This document shows, piece after piece, positions 8,383-16,781 of a stretch of DNA of 64,000 nt. Position 1 is the first letter of the stretch; the number at the start of each line of letters is the position of its first letter. Source of the stretch: Gottschalkiaceae bacterium SANA (GTDB taxonomy: Bacteria > Bacillota > Clostridia > Tissierellales > GPF-1); contig AP028876.1 in NCBI GenBank assembly GCA_036323355.1, positions 1,612,001 through 1,676,000 of the forward strand, given 5' to 3'. A program made the translations under genes and the position numbers. The notes below the pieces were generated by a model. That model searched no databases. It saw only the letters and a list, made by a program, of their open reading frames with translations, and was not told the origin of the DNA.

Positions 8383-9609
8383 ATGGATTTATTTACAGTG
8401 ATGCGAAGACAAGAAGTGGCGACTTTATTAGAAAGTGAATTTTTAAAGTGGCAACAAGAGCAGGAATGGGTTTCGATCGAAGATGCGTTGGGGCGAGTAC
8501 TGGCGGCCGATCTTGTTTCTGAAGAGAACATTCCTCCGTTTCGACGATCAACCGTGGATGGCTATGCAGTGCGTGCGGCGGATACGACAGGATGTTCGGA
8601 TTCTTTACCGGCATTTCTTCAAATGCTTGGAGAAACCCGAATGGGCCAAGGAACCGATCTTGAGGTTCAAGCCGAGCAAGCTGTTTATGTGCCAACAGGA
8701 GGGATTGTTCCTAGGGGTGCTGATGCAGTCTGTATGATAGAGTATACTGAAAATTTTCAAAATGAAATTGCCATTCAACGTCCAATGAGCCAGTTAGAAA
8801 ATTTGGTTGAAATTGGGGATGACGTCTCGATTGGGGAATGCGTTTTGCAAAAAGGAAGTCGGATTCAGACTCAACATATTGGAGCAGTTGCGGCTTTAGG
8901 GCGAAATCGAGTCCTTGTGAAAAAGCGAATAAGAGTTGCGATTCTTTCAACTGGAGACGAGCTTATTGGACCTGGCAAGCCTTTAAAATTAGGGCAAATT
9001 AGAGACAGTAATACAGATGCACTCAGGGCTATGGTCATCGCGCTTGGCTGTGAAGTTGTGATAGCAGATCGAATTTTGGATCAGTTTGATGCGTTGCAAT
9101 CTGGCTTACAAAAAGCCATAAGCGAAAGCGACTTGGTCTTAATCTCAGGAGGAAGTTCAGTCGGCACTCTTGACATGACGCCGGATATCATCAATAGTTT
9201 GGGAAAACCGGGAATTTTGGTTCATGGCATAGCCATCAAACCAGGAAAACCAACCATGGTGGCAAAGGTGCAAAATAAGGCGGTATTTGGATTGCCGGGA
9301 CACCCCGCTTCGTGCTTGATTGCCTACAAGACGATCGTAGAACCTTTTATTCAAAAAACGCTTTTGGCTGAAAGGATCAAATCATTTCCATTGACTGCAG
9401 TTGCAGATTTTCAAATTCATGTTTCATCGGGTCGTGATGTTTTTTACATGGTACAGATTCAAGAAAATGAAGGACGATGGATAGCAAAACCCGTCCATGG
9501 AAAATCGGGGATGGTTTCTTTGTTATCGAAAGCAGATGGGTATATTGAAATTCCAATGGAGAAAGAAGGCATACAACGGGGCGAAATTGTCTCCGTTCAT
9601 CGATTCTAG
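8383..9609 (+). CDS. moeA: Molybdopterin molybdenumtransferase MoeA (first copy)
   Basis: MoeA inserts the metal into adenylylated molybdopterin. This 408-residue protein has the expected length and motifs: PPFRRSTVDGYAVRA near the N-terminus, YVPTGGIVPRGADAVCMIE, the MogA-like core SGGSSVGTLDMTP, and GLPGHPASCLIAY. In a tungsten-uptake operon it may insert tungsten. A second moeA follows after 11 bp, and in several anaerobes and archaea two MoeA proteins are thought to divide labour between Mo and W. Which metal this one uses cannot be read from sequence. Confidence 0.92.
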   Translation: MDLFTVMRRQEVATLLESEFLKWQQEQEWVSIEDALGRVLAADLVSEENIPPFRRSTVDGYAVRAADTTGCSDSLPAFLQMLGETRMGQGTDLEVQAEQAVYVPTGGIVPRGADAVCMIEYTENFQNEIAIQRPMSQLENLVEIGDDVSIGECVLQKGSRIQTQHIGAVAALGRNRVLVKKRIRVAILSTGDELIGPGKPLKLGQIRDSNTDALRAMVIALGCEVVIADRILDQFDALQSGLQKAISESDLVLISGGSSVGTLDMTPDIINSLGKPGILVHGIAIKPGKPTMVAKVQNKAVFGLPGHPASCLIAYKTIVEPFIQKTLLAERIKSFPLTAVADFQIHVSSGRDVFYMVQIQENEGRWIAKPVHGKSGMVSLLSKADGYIEIPMEKEGIQRGEIVSVHRF

Positions 9610-9620
9610 GAGGCAGACAT

Positions 9621-11546
9621 ATGAAACGTAATATTTATCTTGAAACTATCGACATGGATGCAGCAAAAGCGGTGATCCAATCTGAATTTTTAAATAACAG
9701 AGGCAATCGATCCGAAAGCATTTCTGTATTTGATGCGCTATCGAGAACCACTGCAGACCCGGTATTTGCAAAGATCTCGAATCCGCATTACAATGCAGCT
9801 GCTATGGACGGGATTGCGTTGGATGCGAGCTGTACCTATGGTGCTCACGAGAGAAATGCTTTAATTATAGAAGAAGGAAAAGATTTTATCTATGTAGATA
9901 CAGGAGATTATATCGAATCGAAATATAATGCAGTAGTCATGATCGAAGATGTTTATCCAGAAGAGGATGGGAAAATCTCAATTATTAAGTCATCTCATCC
10001 TTGGGAACATATTCGAGTGGTTGGAGAGGATATCGCGATTGGGGATATGATCTTGCCGACTCACCATCGGATTTCTCCTGTCGATATTGGCGCGCTCTTG
10101 TGTGGCGGGCTGACAGAGATCGAGGTATTAAAAAAAGTCCAGGTTGGCATTCTTCCTACGGGGACAGAGATTGTTAACCCTGGCACCCCCTTATCACCTG
10201 GAAAGATTATTGATTCAAACTCTCGAGTTTTTGAAAACATGGTCGTGGAAGCGGGTGGTCTAGCAAAACGGTACGAACCGGTGATTGATGACAAGGAGTT
10301 ATTGAGACAAGCCATTTTGCAACTCGTTTCTGAAAATGATGTGGTTGTGATCAACGCGGGGTCATCTGCTGGTTCTGAGGATTACACCGTCGGGTTGATA
10401 CGAGAGCTTGGGGAAGTTTTTGTTCATGGTATAGCAATTAAGCCAGGTAAACCCACTATTATGGGGAAAATTGATGGGAAGCCGGTTGTTGGCATTCCAG
10501 GGTATCCAGTTTCTGCGTTCATTTCATTTAAGGAATTTGTGATTCCTCTGATTGAACAAGGGGAACCGGAGAAAAAGGATAATCAAGTGGAGGCAACCTT
10601 GTCTAAGAGGATCGTTTCGGCTTTAAAACATAAGGAATATGTGCGCGTCAAGCTTGGCAAGGTAGGCAAGCAATTGATTGCAACCCCCTTGAGTCGGGGT
10701 GCGGGCGTAACCATGTCTTTGGTAAAGGCTGATGGTTTGCTTGCGATACCGAAAGCTGTAGAAGGAATTGAGGCGGGAACAAGTGTGATCATTGAACGTT
10801 TGCACAGCATGGAACAAATTAATCGTGCTTTGGTTTCGATCGGCAGCCATGACATTTTGATGGATCATTTAAATGACCTGATGGCCAAACAAAAAGAGGG
10901 ATATTCGGTTTCATCCGCTCATGTGGGTAGTCTTGGTGGGATTATGGCTATTCGTAGAGGTGAAACGCATATAGCGCCAACCCATCTTTTAGATGAAAAA
11001 ACAGGGACCTATAATCTCGCTTTTGTTCGAAAGTATGTCAATCCGAACGAGGTAACTTTACTAAAGGGAATCAAACGTTGGCAAGGCTTGTATGTAGAGA
11101 AGGGTAATCCAAAGAAACTAACAGGCATTCGTGATTTGATGAATCCAGATTTAATTTTTGCCAACCGGCAAAAGGGGTCAGGCACTCGTACTTTGTTAGA
11201 TTATTATTTAAAAAAAGAAGAAATTACTGGAGCTTCGATTTCGGGTTATCAAAATGAATTAACAACCCATACTGGAGTTGCCTTATCTGTTTTATCGGGA
11301 AATTCTCACGTTGGTATGGGAATTCAATCGGTCGCTGACTTGATGGGGTTGGAATTTATCCCTTTAGCACTGGAAGAATATGATTTTCTGATTCCAAAGC
11401 AATTTCTTGAAGAAGATCGGGTTCGTTATTTTATTCAATGTTTGAAGAGTCCAACATTCCGTGAAAAGTTGGAAGAACTGGGCGGATATGAAATTGGTGA
11501 TTTTTATTTTGTAGACCCGGCAAAGGAGGATGTGTCACATGGTTGA
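9621..11546 (+). CDS. MoeA fused to a C-terminal periplasmic-binding-protein-like domain
   Basis: Residues 1 to about 400 form a second MoeA (HYNAAAMDGIALDA, INAGSSAGSEDYTVG, GIPGYPVSAFISF). The C-terminal region, from about residue 405 to 641, is a PBP-like domain (SIGSHDILMDHLND, SSAHVGSLGGIMAIRRGETHI, ANRQKGSGTRTLLDYYL) related to TupA/ModA-type and LysR ligand-binding folds. There is no signal peptide, so the binding domain is cytoplasmic. It may present or sense oxyanion for metal insertion. Such fusions are known in annotation, but the role of the extra domain is not established. The start follows AGGAGG at 9609-9614. Confidence 0.9.
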   Translation: MKRNIYLETIDMDAAKAVIQSEFLNNRGNRSESISVFDALSRTTADPVFAKISNPHYNAAAMDGIALDASCTYGAHERNALIIEEGKDFIYVDTGDYIESKYNAVVMIEDVYPEEDGKISIIKSSHPWEHIRVVGEDIAIGDMILPTHHRISPVDIGALLCGGLTEIEVLKKVQVGILPTGTEIVNPGTPLSPGKIIDSNSRVFENMVVEAGGLAKRYEPVIDDKELLRQAILQLVSENDVVVINAGSSAGSEDYTVGLIRELGEVFVHGIAIKPGKPTIMGKIDGKPVVGIPGYPVSAFISFKEFVIPLIEQGEPEKKDNQVEATLSKRIVSALKHKEYVRVKLGKVGKQLIATPLSRGAGVTMSLVKADGLLAIPKAVEGIEAGTSVIIERLHSMEQINRALVSIGSHDILMDHLNDLMAKQKEGYSVSSAHVGSLGGIMAIRRGETHIAPTHLLDEKTGTYNLAFVRKYVNPNEVTLLKGIKRWQGLYVEKGNPKKLTGIRDLMNPDLIFANRQKGSGTRTLLDYYLKKEEITGASISGYQNELTTHTGVALSVLSGNSHVGMGIQSVADLMGLEFIPLALEEYDFLIPKQFLEEDRVRYFIQCLKSPTFREKLEELGGYEIGDFYFVDPAKEDVSHG

Positions 11547-12501
11547 TCAGTTTGAACGTCATATTCATTATTTACGGGTTTCTGTAACTGATCTTTGTAA
11601 TTTAAAATGTCAATATTGCATGCCAGAAGATGGAATTGCAAAAAAGGATCATCAGGATATTTTACGAATTGAAGAGTATTTGCAATTGATCGAGGAAATG
11701 GTTGAATTGGGTGTTGACAAGGTTCGTTTAACTGGAGGAGAGCCATTGGTTCGAAGAGGCATCGTGGATCTTGTTAAGGGAATAGGCAAGATGGACGGAG
11801 TCAAAGATCTGGCAATTACAACCAATGGCGTTTTATTGAAGAAATATGCGAAAGACTTAAAAGATGCTGGATTGACACGTGTCAACATTAGTATCGATAC
11901 ACTTGATCCGAACAAGTATCGAGAAATTACTCGAGGTGGGAACATCGAAGATGTTTTGGGCGGAATTGAAGAAGCACGAAGCGTTGGACTTTTGCCGATT
12001 AAATTAAATGTTGTACTCATCAATGGTTTTAACACCGATGAGGTAGAGGACTTTATCAAGTTGGCGGATGACGACATGGATGTACGTTTTATTGAGTTGA
12101 TGCCATTTGGGCAAGTAGCAAATTGGAGCAAGGATAAGTTCATTTCAAATGAAGTGATCTTCAATCGACATCGCGAGCGATTTATGACGGAACCTGAAGA
12201 ACAATATGGTCCTGCAAAGTATTATGAGAAAAAAGACGGTCATGGGCGGGTCGGATTCATTAATGCAATTTCCAGCCATTTTTGCGCAACCTGCAATCGG
12301 GTTCGATTAACGGCCGACGGAAAGTTGAAATTATGTCTGCATACGAATGAAGAGTTCGATTTAAAACCTCTTCTTGGTCTGGATTCTGCAACCATTCAAG
12401 AATCCTTACAGTCGTATATTATGACGAAGCCCGAGCGCCATCATATGAATGATCAGGGATTTGTACCGATTATTCGGGATATGAATCGGATTGGAGGATA
12501 A
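11539..12501 (+). CDS. moaA: GTP 3',8-cyclase MoaA (radical SAM)
   Basis: MoaA starts pterin cofactor synthesis by converting GTP to 3',8-cyclo-dihydro-GTP. The N-terminal radical SAM motif is CNLKCQYC, the C-terminal second cluster uses CATC and a later Cys (GKLKLC), and the protein ends in the required Gly-Gly (NRIGG). The ATG at 11539 is chosen because AGGAGG (11524-11529) lies 9 bp upstream, whereas the in-frame ATG at 11530 touches it. The gene overlaps the end of the moeA fusion by 8 bp, so it is translationally coupled. Length (320 residues) is normal. Confidence 0.95.
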   Translation: MVDQFERHIHYLRVSVTDLCNLKCQYCMPEDGIAKKDHQDILRIEEYLQLIEEMVELGVDKVRLTGGEPLVRRGIVDLVKGIGKMDGVKDLAITTNGVLLKKYAKDLKDAGLTRVNISIDTLDPNKYREITRGGNIEDVLGGIEEARSVGLLPIKLNVVLINGFNTDEVEDFIKLADDDMDVRFIELMPFGQVANWSKDKFISNEVIFNRHRERFMTEPEEQYGPAKYYEKKDGHGRVGFINAISSHFCATCNRVRLTADGKLKLCLHTNEEFDLKPLLGLDSATIQESLQSYIMTKPERHHMNDQGFVPIIRDMNRIGG

Positions 12502-12504
12502 GTA

Positions 12505-12984
12505 ATGGAATTTACTCATTTTAATGAATATGGGAAAGCGAAAATGGTATCTGTCGGTGAAAAGGAAGACACCAAACGAGTTGCAATTGCCAAGGGAACC
12601 ATTACGATGAATCCCAAAACGTTTCAAATGGTCGTAGATCAAACCCACAAAAAGGGAGATGTACTTTCCGTTGCACAGGTCGCTGGGATTATGGGTGCCA
12701 AGAAAACAAGCGATTTAATTCCCATGTGTCACCCGATTTTTATCAGTGGAGCGGATATTGAATTTTCTGCAGATGAAGAGACTTCATCTATTCATATTAC
12801 TGCCACCACAAAAACAGTCGGAAAGACGGGTATTGAGATGGAAGCGTTGACAGCTGTTTCTACGGCTGCTTTAACGATTTATGACATGTGCAAGGCTGTC
12901 GATCGAAGCATGACCATTCAAAACATTCGACTCGTAGAAAAAATGGGTGGAAAAAGTGGTCATTTTATTCGAGGGGAAGAATAA
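12505..12984 (+). CDS. moaC: Cyclic pyranopterin monophosphate synthase MoaC
   Basis: MoaC converts the MoaA product to cyclic pyranopterin monophosphate. The 159-residue protein has the signature [12 protein letters not shown] and the catalytic-region motif [18 protein letters not shown], both well conserved. It begins 3 bp after moaA and is followed 2 bp later by the MOSC gene, whose binding site lies in its last codons. Confidence 0.95.
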   Translation: MEFTHFNEYGKAKMVSVGEKEDTKRVAIAKGTITMNPKTFQMVVDQTHKKGDVLSVAQVAGIMGAKKTSDLIPMCHPIFISGADIEFSADEETSSIHITATTKTVGKTGIEMEALTAVSTAALTIYDMCKAVDRSMTIQNIRLVEKMGGKSGHFIRGEE

Positions 12985-12986
12985 GT

Positions 12987-13445
12987 ATGAAGATGGGCAA
13001 GGTTGTTGAAATTCGGTGCAGTGTAAAAAAGGGATCACCAAAAAAGAAACTTAAAGTTGCTAATTTCATTCAAGGTTTTGGATTGGAAGGCGATTTGCAT
13101 GCTGGCAAGGATGGACGACAAGTGAGTTTTATGGGAATTGAGACCTTTCGAGTGATTCAAAAATCTGAGGTCAAAGGATATTGCACGAATAAATTTGTGG
13201 AAAATATTACGACAGAAAATATAGAGTTATGGAATCTTACAGTGGGTACCGAGTTGAAAATCGGCGAGACAATCATGCGAGTAACCAAGGTTGGTAAAGA
13301 GTGCTTCCGAGGTTGTCCAGTGAGGGAACAGGAAGGGTCTTGCATCATGTTGAACCAGGTTGTTTTTGCCAATGTACTTCAAGGTGGGAAAATTAAAATT
13401 GGGGACTCGATTAAGATTTTGAAGCCATCAGAGGTATTCGCTTAG
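12987..13445 (+). CDS. MOSC domain protein
   Basis: MOSC domains relate to the C-terminus of Moco sulfurase and are thought to carry sulfur or bind cofactor. The 152-residue protein has the family features FGLEGDLHAGKDGRQVS and a conserved cysteine region (GKECFRGCPVREQEGSC). The start at 12987 has GAGGGGAAG upstream, inside the end of moaC; an upstream in-frame ATG at 12888 would overlap moaC by 97 bp and encode a basic, unlikely N-terminus. In this operon it probably modifies or delivers the tungsten/molybdenum pterin cofactor. Confidence 0.88.
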   Translation: MKMGKVVEIRCSVKKGSPKKKLKVANFIQGFGLEGDLHAGKDGRQVSFMGIETFRVIQKSEVKGYCTNKFVENITTENIELWNLTVGTELKIGETIMRVTKVGKECFRGCPVREQEGSCIMLNQVVFANVLQGGKIKIGDSIKILKPSEVFA

Positions 13446-13471
13446 AATGCGAAAGAAAAGGGGAGGGACTT

Positions 13472-13975
13472 ATGACCTATACAGTAGGAATACTTGTTGC
13501 TAGCGATAAAGGGTCGCGCGGGGAACGCGTGGATCAAAGTGGTGAAGTGATTCGCCAAATGATGACAGTGCAGGGGTACAACGTTGTTGAAAAGATGATT
13601 GTTCCTGATGAATTTGAGAAGTTAAGGGATGCAATGATTGAAATGAGTGACGAAAAAAAGATTCATTTGATTCTTTCAACAGGTGGAACTGGGTTTTCTC
13701 CGCGGGATGTAACTCCAGAAGCAACCCTAGCAGTGATCGAGCGTGAAACACCGGGAATCCCCGAAGCGATGCGACAGGCTTCCCTGAAAATCACACCAAA
13801 AGCGATGCTTTCTAGGGGGAGAGCGGGGATTCGCAAACGAACCTTGATTATCAATCTTCCAGGAAGTCCAAAGGCGGTCAAGGAAAACTTAGAGGTTGCC
13901 TTACAAGCCCTTAAGCACGGATTGGATATTTTAAATGAAGAAGCGAGTGAATGTGCGGTGCCAATGGAATCATAG
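13472..13975 (+). CDS. mogA: MogA/MoaB-family molybdopterin adenylyltransferase
   Basis: The 167-residue protein would adenylate molybdopterin ahead of metal insertion by MoeA. It shows STGGTGFSPRDVTPEAT, the molybdopterin-binding MPT loop of the family, and the later INLPGSPKAVKENLE. It starts after GGGGAGGG and is the last gene of the run, ending before a strong bidirectional terminator. Distinguishing MogA from MoaB by sequence alone is uncertain; in bacteria lacking a separate copy either name is used. Confidence 0.9.
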   Translation: MTYTVGILVASDKGSRGERVDQSGEVIRQMMTVQGYNVVEKMIVPDEFEKLRDAMIEMSDEKKIHLILSTGGTGFSPRDVTPEATLAVIERETPGIPEAMRQASLKITPKAMLSRGRAGIRKRTLIINLPGSPKAVKENLEVALQALKHGLDILNEEASECAVPMES

Positions 13976-13993
13976 AAAAATCATATATAACGA

Positions 13994-14035
13994 AAAGTCC
14001 ACTTGGATATCATGATATCCAAGTGGACTTTATGT
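13994..14035. terminator. Bidirectional intrinsic terminator between convergent genes
   Basis: Exact 19-bp arms AAAGTCCACTTGGATATCA and TGATATCCAAGTGGACTTT (13994-14031) have no loop bases beyond the turn. A-rich flank on one side and T-rich on the other let it serve both mogA (+) and the acetyltransferase gene (-). Confidence 0.9.
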
Positions 14036-14040
14036 TTTGA

Positions 14041-14472
14041 TTAGAATGATTTTTTACACCAATACAGGTCTTGCCCCGTGATGTGATTCTCAATTAAATT
14101 CACCTTGAAGCCAGATTTTTTAAAGTAATTCTTTTGTGTGTGATTGACTTCGGCAGCGATTTCTTTGATGTACTCCAGTTCGCAGACCTCTTTCATCATG
14201 ATTTTTACATATCCTTTGCCGCGATATTCTTCTAAAAAGGCGAGATGTTGAATTACAAGTCGTTTGTTGGCAATTTTCCGCATGCCGATGATACCAATAA
14301 TTTTCTCATCTTCTTTTGCGATATAGAAACGTCCTTGTTGTTGGGCATAGATACCTTGAGCGACATTTTGAACAGCACCTATTGTTGATTTAAAAAGTGA
14401 CATTCCGACAAGTTCGGCTATTTCATGATTCGCTAATATTTCGGATGGGTTTGTGATTTTTACAATATTCAT
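14041..14472 (-). CDS. GNAT family N-acetyltransferase
   Basis: The 143-residue protein shows the GNAT core: a beta-strand pair with FYIAKEDEKIIGIIGMRKI, then the acetyl-CoA loop in AFLEEYRGKGYVKIMMKEV, a variant of the R/Q-x-x-G-x-G/A motif, and a C-terminal NYFKKSGFKV. It would transfer an acetyl group to a small molecule or protein amine; the substrate cannot be predicted. It is a single gene convergent with the cofactor operon. Upstream on its strand AGGAGGAATCC fits a ribosome binding site. Confidence 0.82.
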   Translation of the reverse strand: MNIVKITNPSEILANHEIAELVGMSLFKSTIGAVQNVAQGIYAQQQGRFYIAKEDEKIIGIIGMRKIANKRLVIQHLAFLEEYRGKGYVKIMMKEVCELEYIKEIAAEVNHTQKNYFKKSGFKVNLIENHITGQDLYWCKKSF

Positions 14473-14590
14473 GGATTCCTCCTGAAGGAAATTATTTTTA
14501 TTCGCAATTCATTGTAACACAAAAAGCAAGTGAGCGTGATTGATTCCTTTTGGGTACATATAGAGAAGATTGGAAATGAGGGAGGAAAGC

Positions 14591-15076
14591 ATGATGAAGA
14601 AACGTTGGATCGGATTCTTGATTATATTTTTAATTGTACTGGGGATCAGCAGTTGTGTGGCTGAAACACCGGAAGAAACGTCGAATACAGAACCTATTAT
14701 TGAGGAATCTATAATCGTAGAGGACGGCTATTATATCAGTCCAGAGGACGTTGGGGAGTATCTTCATCTCTATGGACAATTGCCGGGCAACTATTTGACG
14801 AAATCGGAAGCGCGGGATTTGGGTTGGGTCAGTGAAGATGGAAATCTGTGGGAGGTTACGGATCAAATGAGTATCGGCGGCGATCGATTTGGAAATCGAG
14901 AAGGATTGTTGCCGAAGGCAGATGGTAGAAAATGGTTTGAATGCGATGTGAATTATGCCGGAGGATATAGGGGAGCAGAACGCGTGGTTTTCTCCAATGA
15001 CGGCTTGGTCTATTATACGGAAGATCATTACGAAAGTTTTACTGAGATTAGGAGGACTGATGATGAAGATAGTTGA
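14591..15076 (+). CDS. Lipoprotein ribonuclease of the barnase family
   Basis: Barnase-type enzymes are extracellular guanyl-preferring RNases. The body YLHLYGQLPGNYLTKSEA...LGWV...SIGGDRFGNREGLLP aligns along barnase, and the catalytic residues are all kept: Glu in KWFECD, Arg in GGYRGAER (both arginines) and His in EDHYESF. Unlike secreted barnase the N-terminus is a lipoprotein signal ending ISSC (Cys22), which would anchor the RNase on the outer face of the membrane. GGGAGG lies upstream of ATG 14591/14594; ATG 14570 is too early. The barstar-like gene overlaps its 3' end. Confidence 0.92.
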   Translation: MMKKRWIGFLIIFLIVLGISSCVAETPEETSNTEPIIEESIIVEDGYYISPEDVGEYLHLYGQLPGNYLTKSEARDLGWVSEDGNLWEVTDQMSIGGDRFGNREGLLPKADGRKWFECDVNYAGGYRGAERVVFSNDGLVYYTEDHYESFTEIRRTDDEDS

Positions 15077-15338
15077 ATTAGATGGACGAGAGATGAAAAT
15101 AAAGCTTAACACCCATTGCTACATTAAGAAAGTGATGGGTTTTCCTTCGCACTATGGACAAAATCTGGATGCTTTGTGGGACTTACTCTCAACGATTTCA
15201 GTAGCAACCACAATTCGGATTGATCATCGTGATGTAATCATTGAAAATTTAGGGGCCTATGGAGAACAATTGATCGAGGTGTTTCGTGAAGCTGCATTAG
15301 AAAATGATTCGCTTTGGCTTGAAATTGAATATGATTGA
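15063..15338 (+). CDS. Barstar-family ribonuclease inhibitor
   Basis: The 91-residue protein matches barstar in the inhibitory helix region FPSHYGQNLDALWDLLS and the IEVFREAALEN segment. Barstar binds barnase tightly and protects the producing cell before export. ATG 15063 is placed 7 bp after AGGAGG (15050-15055); ATG 15060 is possible. The start lies inside the last codons of the RNase gene in another frame (14-bp overlap), which couples inhibitor translation to toxin translation. Two cysteines of classical barstar are not both kept, which is common. Confidence 0.92.
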   Translation: MKIVELDGREMKIKLNTHCYIKKVMGFPSHYGQNLDALWDLLSTISVATTIRIDHRDVIIENLGAYGEQLIEVFREAALENDSLWLEIEYD

Positions 15339-15343
15339 ATCAG

Positions 15344-15370
15344 AAGCAGGCTGAATAGCTTGCTTTTTTT
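15344..15370 (+). terminator. Terminator of the barnase-barstar operon
   Basis: AAGCAGGC (15344-15351) pairs with GCTTGCTT (15358-15365) around TGAATA, with one G-U pair, and ends in a T-run. Confidence 0.8.
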
Positions 15371-15380
15371 ATGAATCCGT

Positions 15381-15410
15381 TTGACAGTGATTGATAAAAC
15401 CGCCTACAAT
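15381..15410 (+). promoter_or_regulatory. Sigma-A promoter of the TIM-barrel/AraC regulator
   Basis: TTGACA (15381-15386) and TACAAT (15405-15410) are separated by 18 bp. The regulator gene starts 26 bp after the -10 box, preceded by GGGAGG. Confidence 0.7.
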
Positions 15411-15436
15411 AAAAGATAGGCAGGGAGGCGGTACAT

Positions 15437-16645
15437 ATGGAGCGCAAATTCATCCTAAAACGATTAAATCGGGAGTGTAAAGCACAGCGTCAGATTATCG
15501 GGGTAGCTGTTGGTGCTGGCATCACAGCAAAATATGCAGTGCGTGGTGGTGCCGATATGATCTTCGTCCTAAGCTCGGGGAAATTTCGTCAAATGGGCGT
15601 TGGATCATTGGCGGCGTATCTTCCTTTCGTTAATAGCAATGAGATGGTAATGGAAATCGGTCTACGGGAAATTAAACCATTAGTGAAAGAGATTCCTGTG
15701 ATATTCGGCCTCAATGCAACTGACCCGCTAATTGATTTGGAATGGTATGTAGGACAAATAAAAAAAGCGGGGTTCAATGGAATCAATAATTATCCAACGA
15801 TTGGATTGGTTGATGGGACGTATCGGCAGATCCTTGAGAAAAACGAGATTTCTTTTGATCGTGAAGTGGAAGCGATCCGCATTGCTAGTGAAAAAGGACT
15901 ATTTACGGTTGCATTTGTATTTGATGAAGCACAGACGAAACAAATGCTAAATGCGGGTGCGGATGTAATTTGTGTTCATCTTGGATTGACTAGTGGTGGA
16001 ATATTAGGGGCAAAAAAGGTCTTGTCTTTAGTTAATGCTGTGAAACGAATCAATGATTTGTTTGCAGTCTGTGATCAGTCTGAAAGAAAGGTATTTAAAA
16101 TGATCTATGGGGGACCCATACAAACACCGTTAGATCTTTTATTTATACATCAGCATACGGAGATGGACGGATATATCGGGGGTTCCACTTTCGAACGGAT
16201 ACAATCTGAAAAAGTAATAACCAATATCACACATGCATTTAAAGAATTAGATTTGATAGAATCAGAGGATCTAATGGTCAAGATGTTAGATGGGATTACA
16301 AAGCATTATGAATATGTGGATTTCATTAAGAAGTATATTGCAAAACATTATCAATACCCTGTATCCTTAGCCGAGATGGCCGAAATCGCCCATGTCTCAC
16401 CGTCTCATTTGAGTCGTCTTTTTAAGAAAGAGGTTGGAATTAATTTTCGAACTTATTTAATGGAGTATCGCATGCATCAAGCAACAAAGTTTTTTCGAGA
16501 AAAGCCCTTTAAGTGTGCGGAAGTTGCAAAGTTGGTTGGCTACGAGGACTATTTTCAATTCAGTAAAATATTTAAAAAAGTGATAGGCATGAGTCCTAGA
16601 GAATATCAAAGGCATTTGAAAACGAGTGAAGCTCACAAAAGGTGA
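15437..16645 (+). CDS. Transcriptional regulator: PEP-hydrolase-like TIM barrel fused to AraC HTH
   Basis: Residues 1 to about 275 are a TIM barrel of the family annotated as phosphoenolpyruvate hydrolase-like. They align with the enzyme encoded at 18017 through VGAGITAK, FRQMGVGSLAAY, NYPTIGLVDG, VFDEAQ and GADVICVHLGLTSGG. Residues about 295-395 are a two-helix AraC/XylS DNA-binding domain (VSLAEMAEIAHVSPSHLSRLFKKEVG, then VAKLVGYEDYFQFSKIFKK). The CHGGP motif of the enzyme is IYGGP here, so catalysis may be lost and ligand sensing kept. The likely target is the Tm-1-like operon downstream. The stop codon lies inside a terminator hairpin (16629-16654). Confidence 0.88.
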   Translation: MERKFILKRLNRECKAQRQIIGVAVGAGITAKYAVRGGADMIFVLSSGKFRQMGVGSLAAYLPFVNSNEMVMEIGLREIKPLVKEIPVIFGLNATDPLIDLEWYVGQIKKAGFNGINNYPTIGLVDGTYRQILEKNEISFDREVEAIRIASEKGLFTVAFVFDEAQTKQMLNAGADVICVHLGLTSGGILGAKKVLSLVNAVKRINDLFAVCDQSERKVFKMIYGGPIQTPLDLLFIHQHTEMDGYIGGSTFERIQSEKVITNITHAFKELDLIESEDLMVKMLDGITKHYEYVDFIKKYIAKHYQYPVSLAEMAEIAHVSPSHLSRLFKKEVGINFRTYLMEYRMHQATKFFREKPFKCAEVAKLVGYEDYFQFSKIFKKVIGMSPREYQRHLKTSEAHKR

Positions 16646-16654
16646 GCTTTTTTT
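16629..16654 (+). terminator. Terminator overlapping the regulator's last codons
   Basis: AAGCTCAC (16629-16636) pairs with GTGAGCTT (16642-16649) and is followed by a T-run; the regulator's TGA stop (16643-16645) is within the 3' arm. Confidence 0.82.
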
Positions 16655-16733
16655 CTTGCAAAATATCAGTATATTCAGAAAAAGAACGTAAAAAGACAAA
16701 GAAAGATCAAAATATAACATGTAAAAAGAAGCA

Positions 16734-16747
16734 TGTAAACGTTATCA
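16734..16747. promoter_or_regulatory. cre-like (CcpA/LacI-type) operator before the Tm-1-like operon
   Basis: TGTAAACGTTATCA fits the catabolite-responsive consensus TGNAANCGNTNNCA. The flanks extend the match (ATGTAAACGTTATCATG). CATGTAAA also occurs as a direct repeat at 16718-16725 and 16732-16739, 14 bp apart, a possible AraC-type site. It lies about 35 bp before the Tm-1-like start, where binding would block transcription. Confidence 0.65.
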
Positions 16748-16781
16748 TGGAGGTGGTAGTAAAATTAGGAGGAGGGATTGA

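Noticed and set aside
11652-12164. 170-codon open frame on the minus strand opposite moaA
   Set aside because: It mirrors codon bias of moaA, has no ribosome binding site and encodes no recognisable motif.
12888-12986. Upstream extension of the MOSC gene
   Set aside because: It would overlap moaC by 97 bp with a basic non-family N-terminus, and the binding site is in front of 12987.
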